38,433 nt of DNA from positions 1 to 38,433 of the forward strand of contig DASSVP010000105.1 in the NCBI GenBank assembly GCA_035705985.1. The letters are read 5' to 3'. This DNA comes from JACVRW01 sp035705985. GTDB lineage: Bacteria; Actinomycetota; Thermoleophilia; Solirubrobacterales; Thermoleophilaceae. The notes beneath the pieces are model-generated. The model saw nothing but the letters and a program-made list of their open reading frames with translations, searched no databases and was not told where the DNA came from. The position numbers and the translations under genes were made by a program. Below, in pieces: positions 21,256-28,949 of this stretch (the stretch's first letter is position 1; every line of letters starts with the position of its first letter).

Positions 21256-24108
21256 ATGGACCCGGATCCGAACCTGCTCGAACGCGAGACGGAGCTCAGC
21301 GCTCTGGACAGCGCGCTGGCCGATGCGGTCGGGGGCCGCGGAAGCGTCGTCGCCATAGAGGGTGCGCCCGGGATCGGCAAGTCGAGCCTGGTGGCCGCCT
21401 GCGGGCAGCTCGCCTCGGCACGCGGCATGTACTCCATCTCCGTGAGGGGCACCGAGCTCGAGCGCAGCTATCCGTACGGCATCGTGCGGCAGACGGCCGA
21501 CTCGGTGGCGCTCGACAAGACGCCGGAGGAGCGCGAGGCGCTGTTCACCGGCGCGGCACGGCTCGCCCTGCCCATCCTCGATCCCGGCAGCGCCGAGGAG
21601 GGCGACAGCCCGGAACTGATGTACCAGCGGCTCCATGGCCTCTACTGGGTCACCGCGAACCTCGCCCGCGAGCAGCCGCTGCTGATCACCATCGACGACG
21701 CCCAGTGGGCCGACGAGGCGTCGATGGCCGCGCAGCGCTTCCTCAGCCTGCGAATCGCCGACCTCCCGATGGTGCTGCTCCTCGCGGTGCGGACGATGGA
21801 CGTGGGCCAGGTGTCCGTCCCGCTGGCGGAGATGCTCGCCGACCCCGCCACGACCTCGATCCGGCCCGGCCCGCTGTCCGAGGAGGGCGCCGGCCGGCGC
21901 GTCGAGGCACTGCTGGGCAGCACAGACGAGGCGTTCGCGGCGGCCTGCCACAAGGCCACCGGCGGCAACCCGTTCCTGCTGGAGCAGCTCCTCAACGAGG
22001 TCAGGGCCGAGGGCATCGAGCCGACCGCCGCGAGCTCGGCTCGCGTCGCGTCGCTCGGCCCGGACACGGTGCGCGCCTCCGTTCTGCTTCGGCTCGAGCG
22101 GATGCCGAGCGCGGGCGGCCCAGTGGCGCGCGCCCTCGCCATCCTCGGGGAGCACGACGTGGCGCTCCGGGACGTCGCGACGATGGCCGACGTCTCCGAG
22201 GACGCCGCCGCCGACGCGCTCGCCGAGCTGGAGCGCGCGGGGCTCGTGACCGGCTCGCCGCGCCTGCGCTTCACGCACCCGATCCTCCGCGCGGCGATCG
22301 AGGACGACATGCCGGCCGTGGAGCGCTCGCGCGCCCACGAGCACGCCGCACGCATGCTCTACGACCGGGAGGGCGACCCCGTGGCGATCGCCGCACACCT
22401 GTTGGTGTGCGACCCCGGCCAGGGCGACTGGGCGCGCAGCGCGCTCCGCGCGGCGGCCCGCCGGGCCGAGGCGCTGGGCGATCCGGCGGCGGCGGTTCGC
22501 TACCTCGAGCGAGCGGTGATCGAGCGGCCGGACGACGGCGAGCTCGGCGAAGTGCTCTTCGAGCTCGGGCTCGCGGCCGCCCACGCCGGCGACCCGAACG
22601 CCTCCGAGCACCTCGAGCGCGCCGCGGCCGCCGGCGGGTCCACCAAGCTTCGCGCCCAGCACTGGACGGCCGTGCTGCACCTGGTGGCCGGGCGAGTGAG
22701 CAAGGCCGCGGACGTGCTCGAGGACGCGCTGGCCGACGTCCCGGAGGACTCGGAGGCCGCGAAGCCGCTGGTGGAGACGCTCCTCGCAGCCGGGCTGGAG
22801 AGCACCACCGTGCGCACGCGCCTGGGCGACATCTTCGACGCCCTTTCACTGCCGTCCGGATCGCCCCAGACCGACTTCGAGCGCTTCGAGCTGATCGCGC
22901 ACGCCTTCCGCGCGGTGACCGAGGATGCCGACGCCGCGCGCGCAACGGAGCTGATCCACCGCGCACTGAGCGTTGAGGAGCACGGCTACTACGAGTCCGT
23001 GATGCGCGCGAGCGTGGGCCGCCCGATGACCGCGTTCGTGCTCACCCTGCTGGAGCGCTACGACGAGTCCACCGCGATCCTCGACGGGCTCGTCCGCGCC
23101 GCGCGCGACTACGGCGACCGATCGGCCGTCGGCGTCTTCCTCGCCGAGCGCGCGTGGACGCGGTACCGCGCGGGCGAGGTCGAGAGCGCCGAGGCCGACG
23201 CCTTCGAGGCGCTCCGGATCGCGCGTGACGCCACTCGCGCCCGTGGACACGCTCCGATCGCGGCGGCGACCGCCGTGCTCGCGGGCCTGGAGCGCGAGCG
23301 TCCGCTCGAGGAGCTCGAGGCGATCGTCGCGGCCCTGCCCCCGGCCGGCGACTCGGACACGATCGTGCAGGACGACCTCGCACTCGCGCGCGCCTGGCTC
23401 CTGCTGTCCAACGGCGACGCGCAGGGCGCGCTCGACATCGCATCCGAGCTGGACCGCCCGGAGTCGTGGGGCTGCGGCTCGCCCACGCTTCTCCCGTGGC
23501 GCTCGGTGGTGTCCGTGGCGCTCGCGCAGCTCGGCGAGGAGGAACGGGCGCTCGAGATGGCCCGCGAGGAGCTTCGGCTCGCCGAGCTGCTCGGCACGCC
23601 GCGCGCGCTGGGGATCGCGCAGCGAGCCGTGGCGTGGGCCGGCCCCGCGGACGAGCGCCAGGCGGGCCTCGAAGCCGCGGTGGCGACGCTCGAGAACGGC
23701 CCGGCGAAGCTCGAGCTGGCCCGGGTCACGTGCGAGCTCGGCGCGGAGCTCCGCCGCCGGGGAGACCGCACGGCGGCGCGGGAGGTCCTGCGGCGCGCCT
23801 ACGCGCTCGCGTCCGAGTGCGGCGGCACCCGGCTCGCAAACCGCGCCCGGGACGAGCTGGGGCGCTCCGGCGCCCGGCTGATCCGCGAGCCCGTCAGCGG
23901 CGTGGAGGCGCTCACCCCGAGCGAGGTCCGCGTGGCGGAGCTGGCGGCCGAGGGCCTCACGAACCGCGAGGTGGCCCAGGCGCTGTTCGTCTCCGAGAAG
24001 ACGGTGGAGACGCACCTCGGGCGCGTCTACCGCAAGCTCGGGATCAAGTCGCGGCACGCTCTGCCGGGGGCGCTCGCCGAGCGCCGCGCGGCCGAGCCGG
24101 TCGGGTAG
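21256..24108 (+). CDS. Large ATP-binding LuxR-family regulator (LAL/MalT-like)
   Basis: 950 residues from ATG 21256 (GTG 21199 would add 19 Pro/Glu-rich residues). The N-terminus LLERETELSALDSAL leads to a Walker A GAPGIGKSS near residue 36 and Walker B LLITIDDAQWAD near 150. KATGGNPFLLEQLLNEV near 260 is the sensor-like motif of these STAND ATPases. Residues about 400-880 are alanine-rich helical repeats resembling TPRs. The last 65 residues are a LuxR helix-turn-helix (LTPSEVRVAELAAEGLTNRE, then VAQALFVSEKTVETHLGRVY). Such proteins switch on transcription after ligand-dependent ATP binding. Ligand and targets unknown; divergent from gcvT. The 206-263-base gap between them holds no recognised gene. 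Confidence 0.92.
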   Translation: MDPDPNLLERETELSALDSALADAVGGRGSVVAIEGAPGIGKSSLVAACGQLASARGMYSISVRGTELERSYPYGIVRQTADSVALDKTPEEREALFTGAARLALPILDPGSAEEGDSPELMYQRLHGLYWVTANLAREQPLLITIDDAQWADEASMAAQRFLSLRIADLPMVLLLAVRTMDVGQVSVPLAEMLADPATTSIRPGPLSEEGAGRRVEALLGSTDEAFAAACHKATGGNPFLLEQLLNEVRAEGIEPTAASSARVASLGPDTVRASVLLRLERMPSAGGPVARALAILGEHDVALRDVATMADVSEDAAADALAELERAGLVTGSPRLRFTHPILRAAIEDDMPAVERSRAHEHAARMLYDREGDPVAIAAHLLVCDPGQGDWARSALRAAARRAEALGDPAAAVRYLERAVIERPDDGELGEVLFELGLAAAHAGDPNASEHLERAAAAGGSTKLRAQHWTAVLHLVAGRVSKAADVLEDALADVPEDSEAAKPLVETLLAAGLESTTVRTRLGDIFDALSLPSGSPQTDFERFELIAHAFRAVTEDADAARATELIHRALSVEEHGYYESVMRASVGRPMTAFVLTLLERYDESTAILDGLVRAARDYGDRSAVGVFLAERAWTRYRAGEVESAEADAFEALRIARDATRARGHAPIAAATAVLAGLERERPLEELEAIVAALPPAGDSDTIVQDDLALARAWLLLSNGDAQGALDIASELDRPESWGCGSPTLLPWRSVVSVALAQLGEEERALEMAREELRLAELLGTPRALGIAQRAVAWAGPADERQAGLEAAVATLENGPAKLELARVTCELGAELRRRGDRTAAREVLRRAYALASECGGTRLANRARDELGRSGARLIREPVSGVEALTPSEVRVAELAAEGLTNREVAQALFVSEKTVETHLGRVYRKLGIKSRHALPGALAERRAAEPVG

Positions 24109-24165
24109 CGCGCAAGCACCCGGGCGGTGCCCGGTGCGCAGCGACGGCTTCAGCGCGCAAGCACC
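24107..24165. repeat. 14-bp direct repeat flanking the convergent gene ends
   Basis: AGCGCGCAAGCACC occurs at 24107-24120 and again at 24152-24165, 45 bases apart. The first copy overlaps the regulator stop codon, the second the last codons of the M20 peptidase gene. It may be a trace of a small duplication; no mobile element is present. Confidence 0.55.
24116..24137. terminator. Hairpin between convergent luxR-type and M20 genes
   Basis: GCACC and GGTGC close an inner GGGC-GGT-GCCC stem with one bulged C: nine pairs in 22 bases, starting 8 bases after the regulator stop. It lies in the 41-base gap between convergent genes, so it could end transcription from both sides. There is no T-run. 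Confidence 0.5.
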
Positions 24166-25271
24166 GCCTGCGTTACCGCGAGCGCCACCGCCGCGCGTGT
24201 CCGCAGCGAATCCGCGCTCACCCACTCGTGCGGCGTGTGCGCCCCGCCGCCGCGCGGCCCGAGCCCGTCGATGGTGAGCGCGATCCCGCCCGCAGCCATG
24301 TGGCTCGCGTCGCTCGCGCCGCCGCGCTCGGTGGACACGATCGGGGTGCCTAGAAGCTCAGCCGCCCGTGTGATCACGCCCTCGGTCGCGCCCCTCGAGT
24401 CCATCCCAGGCCAGGCACGCACCACCCGCGCGTCGAGCCGCACCTCATCGTGCTCCCCAGGCATGGCGGCCAGCACGGGGTCAAAGGCCTCGAGGCGGTC
24501 GGCGCGCAGGTCGCAGAGCAGCTCGCCGGCCGCGGGCACCACATTGAACGCGTCGCCCGAGCGCATGATCGTCGGCACCGCGGTCAGGCGGTCGGGGCCG
24601 TCGGGGTCGCTGCAGCGCGCCACCGTCTGCGCCGCGGCCGCTAGCGCGAGCAGCGCGCTTCGACCCCGCTCCGGCGCCGAGCCCGAGTGCGAGGAGCGGC
24701 CGTGAGCCTCCACGCGCAGGGTGGCGGCGGCCTTCCGCTTCACGATCACGGCCTCCTCACCCGCGCGCGTGCGCTCGCCGGCCTCGAAGCACAGGCACGC
24801 GTCGAAGTCCGCGAACCGCTCGGCGTGGGCGAACCCGGACGTCCGCCACTCCTCGTCGTTCACCAGCAGCACGACAGCCTCCGCGTACAGCTCCGGCCGC
24901 TCGGCCAGCTCGCGCATGAGCGCGAGGGAAAGCGCCACGCCGCCCTTCATGTCCACCGCGCCCGAGCCGGTGAGCCGGTCGCCGTCACGCTCGAGCGGCC
25001 GGTGCGCCGCGTGCGAGACGACGGTGTCCAGGTGGCCGAGCAGCAGCACGCGCCTGGCGCCGGAGCCGCGCAGGCGGCCGACCAGGTCGCGTGCGTGGTC
25101 CGGGGTCGAGCAGTCCACGCGCTCGGCCTCCGCGTCGGTGGGAAGGAACGCGGTCGCGAGCGCCACGCACTCCTCGGCTCCGTTCACGTCGCCGGACGGC
25201 GACGACACCGCCACGAGCGCCTCCAGCTCGCGCTCCGCCGCGAGCGCCATCCGGGAGGCGGCCTCGATCAT
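24150..25271 (-). CDS. M20-family metallopeptidase / deacylase
   Basis: 373 residues, resembling CPG2/ArgE/DapE-type enzymes that use two zinc ions to cleave an amide bond. Metal ligands are visible in order: His in LLLGHLDTV, Asp in GSGAVDMKGG, Glu-Glu in VNDEEW (general base plus ligand), an acidic residue in CFEAGER and the last His in GASDASHMA. The insertion (dimerisation) domain is about residues 165-280 (AHGRSSHSG). No signal peptide, so cytosolic. Substrate not predictable. ATG 25271 overlaps the GNAT stop as ATGA; the longer open frame upstream is a shadow of the GNAT gene. Transcribed after ftsZ and GNAT. Confidence 0.9.
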   Translation of the reverse strand: MIEAASRMALAAERELEALVAVSSPSGDVNGAEECVALATAFLPTDAEAERVDCSTPDHARDLVGRLRGSGARRVLLLGHLDTVVSHAAHRPLERDGDRLTGSGAVDMKGGVALSLALMRELAERPELYAEAVVLLVNDEEWRTSGFAHAERFADFDACLCFEAGERTRAGEEAVIVKRKAAATLRVEAHGRSSHSGSAPERGRSALLALAAAAQTVARCSDPDGPDRLTAVPTIMRSGDAFNVVPAAGELLCDLRADRLEAFDPVLAAMPGEHDEVRLDARVVRAWPGMDSRGATEGVITRAAELLGTPIVSTERGGASDASHMAAGGIALTIDGLGPRGGGAHTPHEWVSADSLRTRAAVALAVTQAVLAR

Positions 25272-25651
25272 TCGAGCGGCGCCGCGAAGTGGTAGCTCGT
25301 GATGCGCAGGCCGGTGTTGAAGTAGAGGCGGTGCGCCTCCTCGCGCTCCGGCCCCACGCCGGAGTCGAGGTGGAACTCGGTGCAGCCCTGGCGGCGCCCC
25401 TCCTCCTTGCACCACTCGAGCAGCGCGCGGCCATAGCCGCGGCGGCGCCCGTCGGGGTGGGTGGAGAGGTCGTCCACGTAGAGGCTGTCGCCCCAGGCGA
25501 GGTTGCGGATCACTCGGAACCCGGCGACGGCGAGGCAGCGGTCGTTCTCGTCGAACGCGCCGACGAGCCGGTAGCCCTGCGGGCGCTGCACCTCGTCCAC
25601 TCGCCGCACGAACGCGGCCTCGTCCGAGTGGTGCGTGCGGAGCGCGCGCAT
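25268..25651 (-). CDS. GNAT-family N-acetyltransferase (start uncertain)
   Basis: 127 residues from ATG 25651. The acetyl-CoA binding motif is LSTHPDGRRRGYGRALL, preceded by the SLYVDDL strand and followed by the C-terminal EEAHRLYFNTGLRIT. With this ATG the usual first strand and helix are missing. The open frame continues upstream as LRELLPPDTAQAFEAMRALR, which looks exactly like that missing part, up to a CTG at 25694-25696 that overlaps the ftsZ stop as CTGA; no ATG, GTG or TTG is available in that stretch. Probably translated from a rare start, coupled to ftsZ. Substrate unknown. Confidence 0.85.
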   Translation of the reverse strand: MRALRTHHSDEAAFVRRVDEVQRPQGYRLVGAFDENDRCLAVAGFRVIRNLAWGDSLYVDDLSTHPDGRRRGYGRALLEWCKEEGRRQGCTEFHLDSGVGPEREEAHRLYFNTGLRITSYHFAAPLE

Positions 25652-25692
25652 GGCCTCGAAGGCCTGCGCCGTGTCCGGCGGGAGGAGCTCTC

Positions 25693-26781
25693 TCAGTCCT
25701 TCAGGAATGACGGCACGTCGATCTCGTCGTCCGAGATCTCGAGAGATGCGCGCTGGCGCTCGTCGAGCTTCACGTCGCGGCGGCGCGGCTCGCGCCGGCG
25801 GCCCGTGGAGTCCTCCTCGAACAGCGGCATGCGGCTCGGGCGCTCGAAGCCCGTGGCGATGACAGTCACGCGGACCGCGTCGGCCAGCGTGTCGTCCACG
25901 ACCGCGCCGAAGATGATGTTCGAGTTCGCGTCGGCGGCGCTCTGGATGATCTCGGCGGCCTCGTTCACCTCGAACAGGCCGAGGTCGGTGCCGCCGGTGA
26001 TGTTGAGGAGGATGCCGGTGGCGCCCTCGACCGACTGCTCGAGCAGCGGGCTCGACACCGCGTTCTTCGCGGCCTCCGCGGCGCGGTTCTCGCCCGACGC
26101 CTCGCCGATGCCCATGAGAGCCGAGCCGGCGTCCTGCATGATCGTGCGCACGTCGGCGAAGTCGAGGTTGATCAGGCCGGGCGTCGTGATCAGGTCGGTG
26201 ATGCCCTGCACGCCCTGGCCGAGCACGGCGTCCGCCTCGCGGAACGCGTCGAGGATGCTGGTGCGGCGCTCGACGACGGCGAGCAGCTTCTCATTGGGGA
26301 TCACGATCATCGTGTCCACCTGCTCGCGCAGGCGGTCGATCCCCTCCACGGCCTGGCGCATACGCTGCGTGCCCTCGAAGTCGAACGGCTTCGTGACGAC
26401 TCCGACGGTGAGCGCGCCCACCTCCTGCTTCGAGACCTCGGCGATCACGGGGGCCGCGCCGGTGCCCGTGCCGCCGCCCTCGCCCGCTGTGACGAAGACC
26501 ATGTCCGCGCCCTTCAGCGCCTCCTTGATCTCGTCGCGGCTCTCGTTCGCCGCGCCGTAGCCGACGTCAGGATTCGCGCCGGCGCCGAGGCCGCGAGTGA
26601 GCTGATCGCCGATCTGGAGCTTGATGTCGGCATCGCACATCTGGAGCGCCTGCGCGTCCGTGTTGACTGCGATGAACTCGACGCCCTTGAGGCCCTGATC
26701 GACCATGCGGTTGACGGCGTTCGTCCCGCCGCCTCCGATGCCGACGACCTTGATGACCGCCAGGTAGCTGCCCGTATCCAT
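25693..26781 (-). CDS. ftsZ: Cell division protein FtsZ
   Basis: 362 residues, a tubulin-like GTPase that polymerises into the division ring at midcell. The nucleotide-binding start IKVVGIGGGGTNAVNRM and the tubulin signature GEGGGTGTGAAPVIAE near residue 100 are intact, as is the T7 region (GLINLDFADVRTIM) that completes the GTPase site. After about residue 315 the linker is short and charged, ending DDEIDVPSFLKD, the conserved C-terminal peptide that binds partners such as FtsA or SepF. Start ATG 26781 with a roughly 65-base leader from its own promoter. Last dcw gene, 192 bases after ftsQ; no ftsA between them. Confidence 0.98.
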   Translation of the reverse strand: MDTGSYLAVIKVVGIGGGGTNAVNRMVDQGLKGVEFIAVNTDAQALQMCDADIKLQIGDQLTRGLGAGANPDVGYGAANESRDEIKEALKGADMVFVTAGEGGGTGTGAAPVIAEVSKQEVGALTVGVVTKPFDFEGTQRMRQAVEGIDRLREQVDTMIVIPNEKLLAVVERRTSILDAFREADAVLGQGVQGITDLITTPGLINLDFADVRTIMQDAGSALMGIGEASGENRAAEAAKNAVSSPLLEQSVEGATGILLNITGGTDLGLFEVNEAAEIIQSAADANSNIIFGAVVDDTLADAVRVTVIATGFERPSRMPLFEEDSTGRRREPRRRDVKLDERQRASLEISDDEIDVPSFLKD

Positions 26782-26852
26782 GTGAGTGGGTCTCTCTCTA
26801 CCGTCCGAAGCTCAAGCAAGAGTGGAGGGTTTCCCGCTCCCGCAAACACCAG

Positions 26853-26882
26853 ACTGTAGGCGGAGTTCGCCGGAAGTGTCAA
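26853..26882 (-). promoter_or_regulatory. Sigma-70-type promoter for ftsZ
   Basis: On the minus strand TTGACA (26882-26877) is a perfect -35 box, followed after 18 bases by TACAGT (26858-26853), a four-of-six -10 box. Transcription would start near 26846 and leave a leader of about 65 bases before ATG 26781. It lies in the 192-base gap between ftsQ and ftsZ, where I see no gene. Confidence 0.65.
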
Positions 26883-26973
26883 TCGCCCTCGCAAGAAATC
26901 GTGCAGGCAGACGCTCAAGCGATGATCGAGGGTTGCCCTTAAGCTCGAGTAGCGCCTGAGGGTTCATGCGGGG

Positions 26974-28017
26974 CTATTCGACCGGCGCTGGACCGGTCCC
27001 GCCGCCGGCCGTTTCTGCGGGTGCGGGAGCGGCTTCCGCCGGCGGCGCGGGCGCCGTGGCTGGATCGGGCGGAGCGGCCTCGGGAGCTGCCGGAACGGGC
27101 GGCGCGAGCTGCTCCGTGGCGGGGTCGACCGTCGACTCGGGCGGGGCGGTGGCGGCAGGCGGAGCGGCCATGTCCTCACTTCCGGCCGGGGCCACCGGCG
27201 AGAGCGTCTCGGCGGCGAGTCCGCCCGCGGCCGGGCGGCCGGGAAGGGTCACATCGATGTAGGTCGCGCCGGCCGACTCGGGATCCGCCAGCACACGGGT
27301 GGCGGCGATCCATTTCGCGCGGACGCGGCGGGCGTTGCCGAAGATCAGCTCGGGCCCGTCGCGCAGCTCGACGACGATGCCCTCGCCGCTGCGGACGTCG
27401 ACGTGCTCGAGCCGCGGGCGGAGCGCGCCGGGCGCAGCGCCGGCCACGTGGGCCGCGTGGAGCGCTCCAGCGTCGGTGAGGCGGTCGCCGCTGAGCTTGC
27501 CGGCGGGGTCGATGGTCGGCAGCTTGCCCTCCACCGGCAGGCCGCGCAGGATCGTGCCGTCGCCGGCGACGGGCAGGCCGTCGACGAGTGCGGCGGGCCG
27601 GTGCTCCACGACGTGGATCCGGAGACCGTGCGGGAAGTCCGGATGAACGTCGAGCTCCCGGACGACGGGATAGGCGGCGATCGCCCGCTCGAGCTCGGCC
27701 TGCTCGACGTGGAGCGTGGTCATCGTCCGAGCGGCGGAGGCGAGCGCTGCGCGCAGCCGCGGGGCGTCCTTCGTCGTGAGCCCGGTGACGGCGACGTCCT
27801 CGACGGCGACCAGCGACGAGTCCCGGAGCCCGAACTGGTAGCCGGCCGCGAGCACGAGGCAGGCGGCGAGCAGGCAGGTCAGCCGGCGGCGAAAGCGCGG
27901 CGGAAGGACGGCCACGAGGCGCGCGGGCGAAACCGTGGCGAGCAGCCGGCCTCGCGCGCGGCCGCCGCCCGCCTTCCCGCCGGGGCGGCGGCCCGCGTAT
28001 GCGCCGGCGCCGCTCAC
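26974..28017 (-). CDS. ftsQ: Cell division protein FtsQ/DivIB with Ala/Pro-rich tail
   Basis: 347 residues from GTG 28017, which overlaps the murB stop (GTGA). A basic cytoplasmic N-terminus (1-45), one membrane helix (LTCLLAACLVLAAGY, about 46-62), the POTRA domain (from VAVEDVAVTGL, about 68-135) and the FtsQ beta-domain up to TYIDVTLPGRP near 260. FtsQ is a bitopic divisome protein linking to FtsB/FtsL. The last 88 residues are an unusual Ala/Pro/Glu-rich extension with no recognisable domain, which would lie outside the membrane and may span or bind the wall. The longer frame upstream is a shadow of murB. Confidence 0.9.
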   Translation of the reverse strand: MSGAGAYAGRRPGGKAGGGRARGRLLATVSPARLVAVLPPRFRRRLTCLLAACLVLAAGYQFGLRDSSLVAVEDVAVTGLTTKDAPRLRAALASAARTMTTLHVEQAELERAIAAYPVVRELDVHPDFPHGLRIHVVEHRPAALVDGLPVAGDGTILRGLPVEGKLPTIDPAGKLSGDRLTDAGALHAAHVAGAAPGALRPRLEHVDVRSGEGIVVELRDGPELIFGNARRVRAKWIAATRVLADPESAGATYIDVTLPGRPAAGGLAAETLSPVAPAGSEDMAAPPAATAPPESTVDPATEQLAPPVPAAPEAAPPDPATAPAPPAEAAPAPAETAGGGTGPAPVE

Positions 28018-28949
28018 GGCTGGTTGTCCTCGCCCCAGAGCGGGGTCGTGTCCACCTCTCCGAGGAACTGCACCTCGGGCTCGAGGTCGACGCCGAAGCG
28101 CTCGCGCACGCGCCGGCGGCCCTCGCCCATGAGGGCGATCACGTCCGCCGTCGTGGCCTCCCCCATGTTCTCCACGAAGTTCGCGTGCTTCTCGGAGAAG
28201 CGTGCGCCACCCACCATGAGGCCGCGGCAGCCGGCCTCGTCGAGAAGAACGCCGGCGCTCTTGCCCTCGGCTCGTGGGTCGTCGGGATTCTTGAAGGTGG
28301 AGCCGAAGGTCTTGATCCCGGACGGCTGGGCGGCGCGGCGCTGAGAGCGCATGTCGGCGAGCGTCGACTTGACCGAGTCGGGCTCCGCGGGGCTGAGCGC
28401 GAAGGACGCGCGGGCGACGATCTCGTCGGATCCGAGGTTCGAGCGGCGGTAGCTGAAGCCGAGCTGGTCGGGCGCGCGCCGGTCGGTTCCCGACGGTGTG
28501 GTCACCTCGACCCACTCGAGCACGCGCGCGAGGTCACCGCCGTAGGCGTTCGCGTTCATCTTCACCGCGCCGCCGACCGTGCCCGGGATGTTCACGCCGA
28601 ACTCGAGCCCGCTGAGGCCGGCGCGGGCGGCGAACGCCGCCGCCTGAGGCAGCCGGGCGCCGCCGCCGCAGAGCAGCCGCTCTCCGTCCTGCTCGATCGT
28701 GGCGAGCGAGCCGTCCAGCTTCAAGACGAGTCCTCGGAAACCTTCATCCGCTATCAGCAGGTTCGAGCCGGACCCGACCACTCCTACCTGCGCGCCCGCA
28801 TCACCGGCCCAGGCGAGGATCTCGGCGAGCTGCTCCGGCGAGTCCGGCCGCGCGAAGAAGTCGCCCCGCCCGCCGGTGCGGATCGTGGTGAGCCGCTCGA
28901 GCGGACAGTCGGCCTGGACGCCGGGTGGCGCTCCGGTCGCGCCCGTCAC
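28014..28949 (-). CDS. murB: UDP-N-acetylenolpyruvoylglucosamine reductase
   Basis: 311 residues, FAD-dependent, reduces the enolpyruvyl group to make UDP-MurNAc. The FAD-binding part has LTTIRTGGRGDFFARP, VVGSGSNLLIADEGFRG and FGVNIPGTVGGAVKMNANAYG. The C-terminal domain includes FSYRRSNLG (the type II-like YRxS), TFGSTFKNPDD with the serine proton donor, KSAGVLLDEAGCRG and HANFVEN. This short, type II-like form is common in Gram-positives. GTG 28949 overlaps the murC stop; a 39-residue Arg-rich upstream extension is a shadow of murC and was rejected. Confidence 0.96.
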   Translation of the reverse strand: MTGATGAPPGVQADCPLERLTTIRTGGRGDFFARPDSPEQLAEILAWAGDAGAQVGVVGSGSNLLIADEGFRGLVLKLDGSLATIEQDGERLLCGGGARLPQAAAFAARAGLSGLEFGVNIPGTVGGAVKMNANAYGGDLARVLEWVEVTTPSGTDRRAPDQLGFSYRRSNLGSDEIVARASFALSPAEPDSVKSTLADMRSQRRAAQPSGIKTFGSTFKNPDDPRAEGKSAGVLLDEAGCRGLMVGGARFSEKHANFVENMGEATTADVIALMGEGRRRVRERFGVDLEPEVQFLGEVDTTPLWGEDNQP

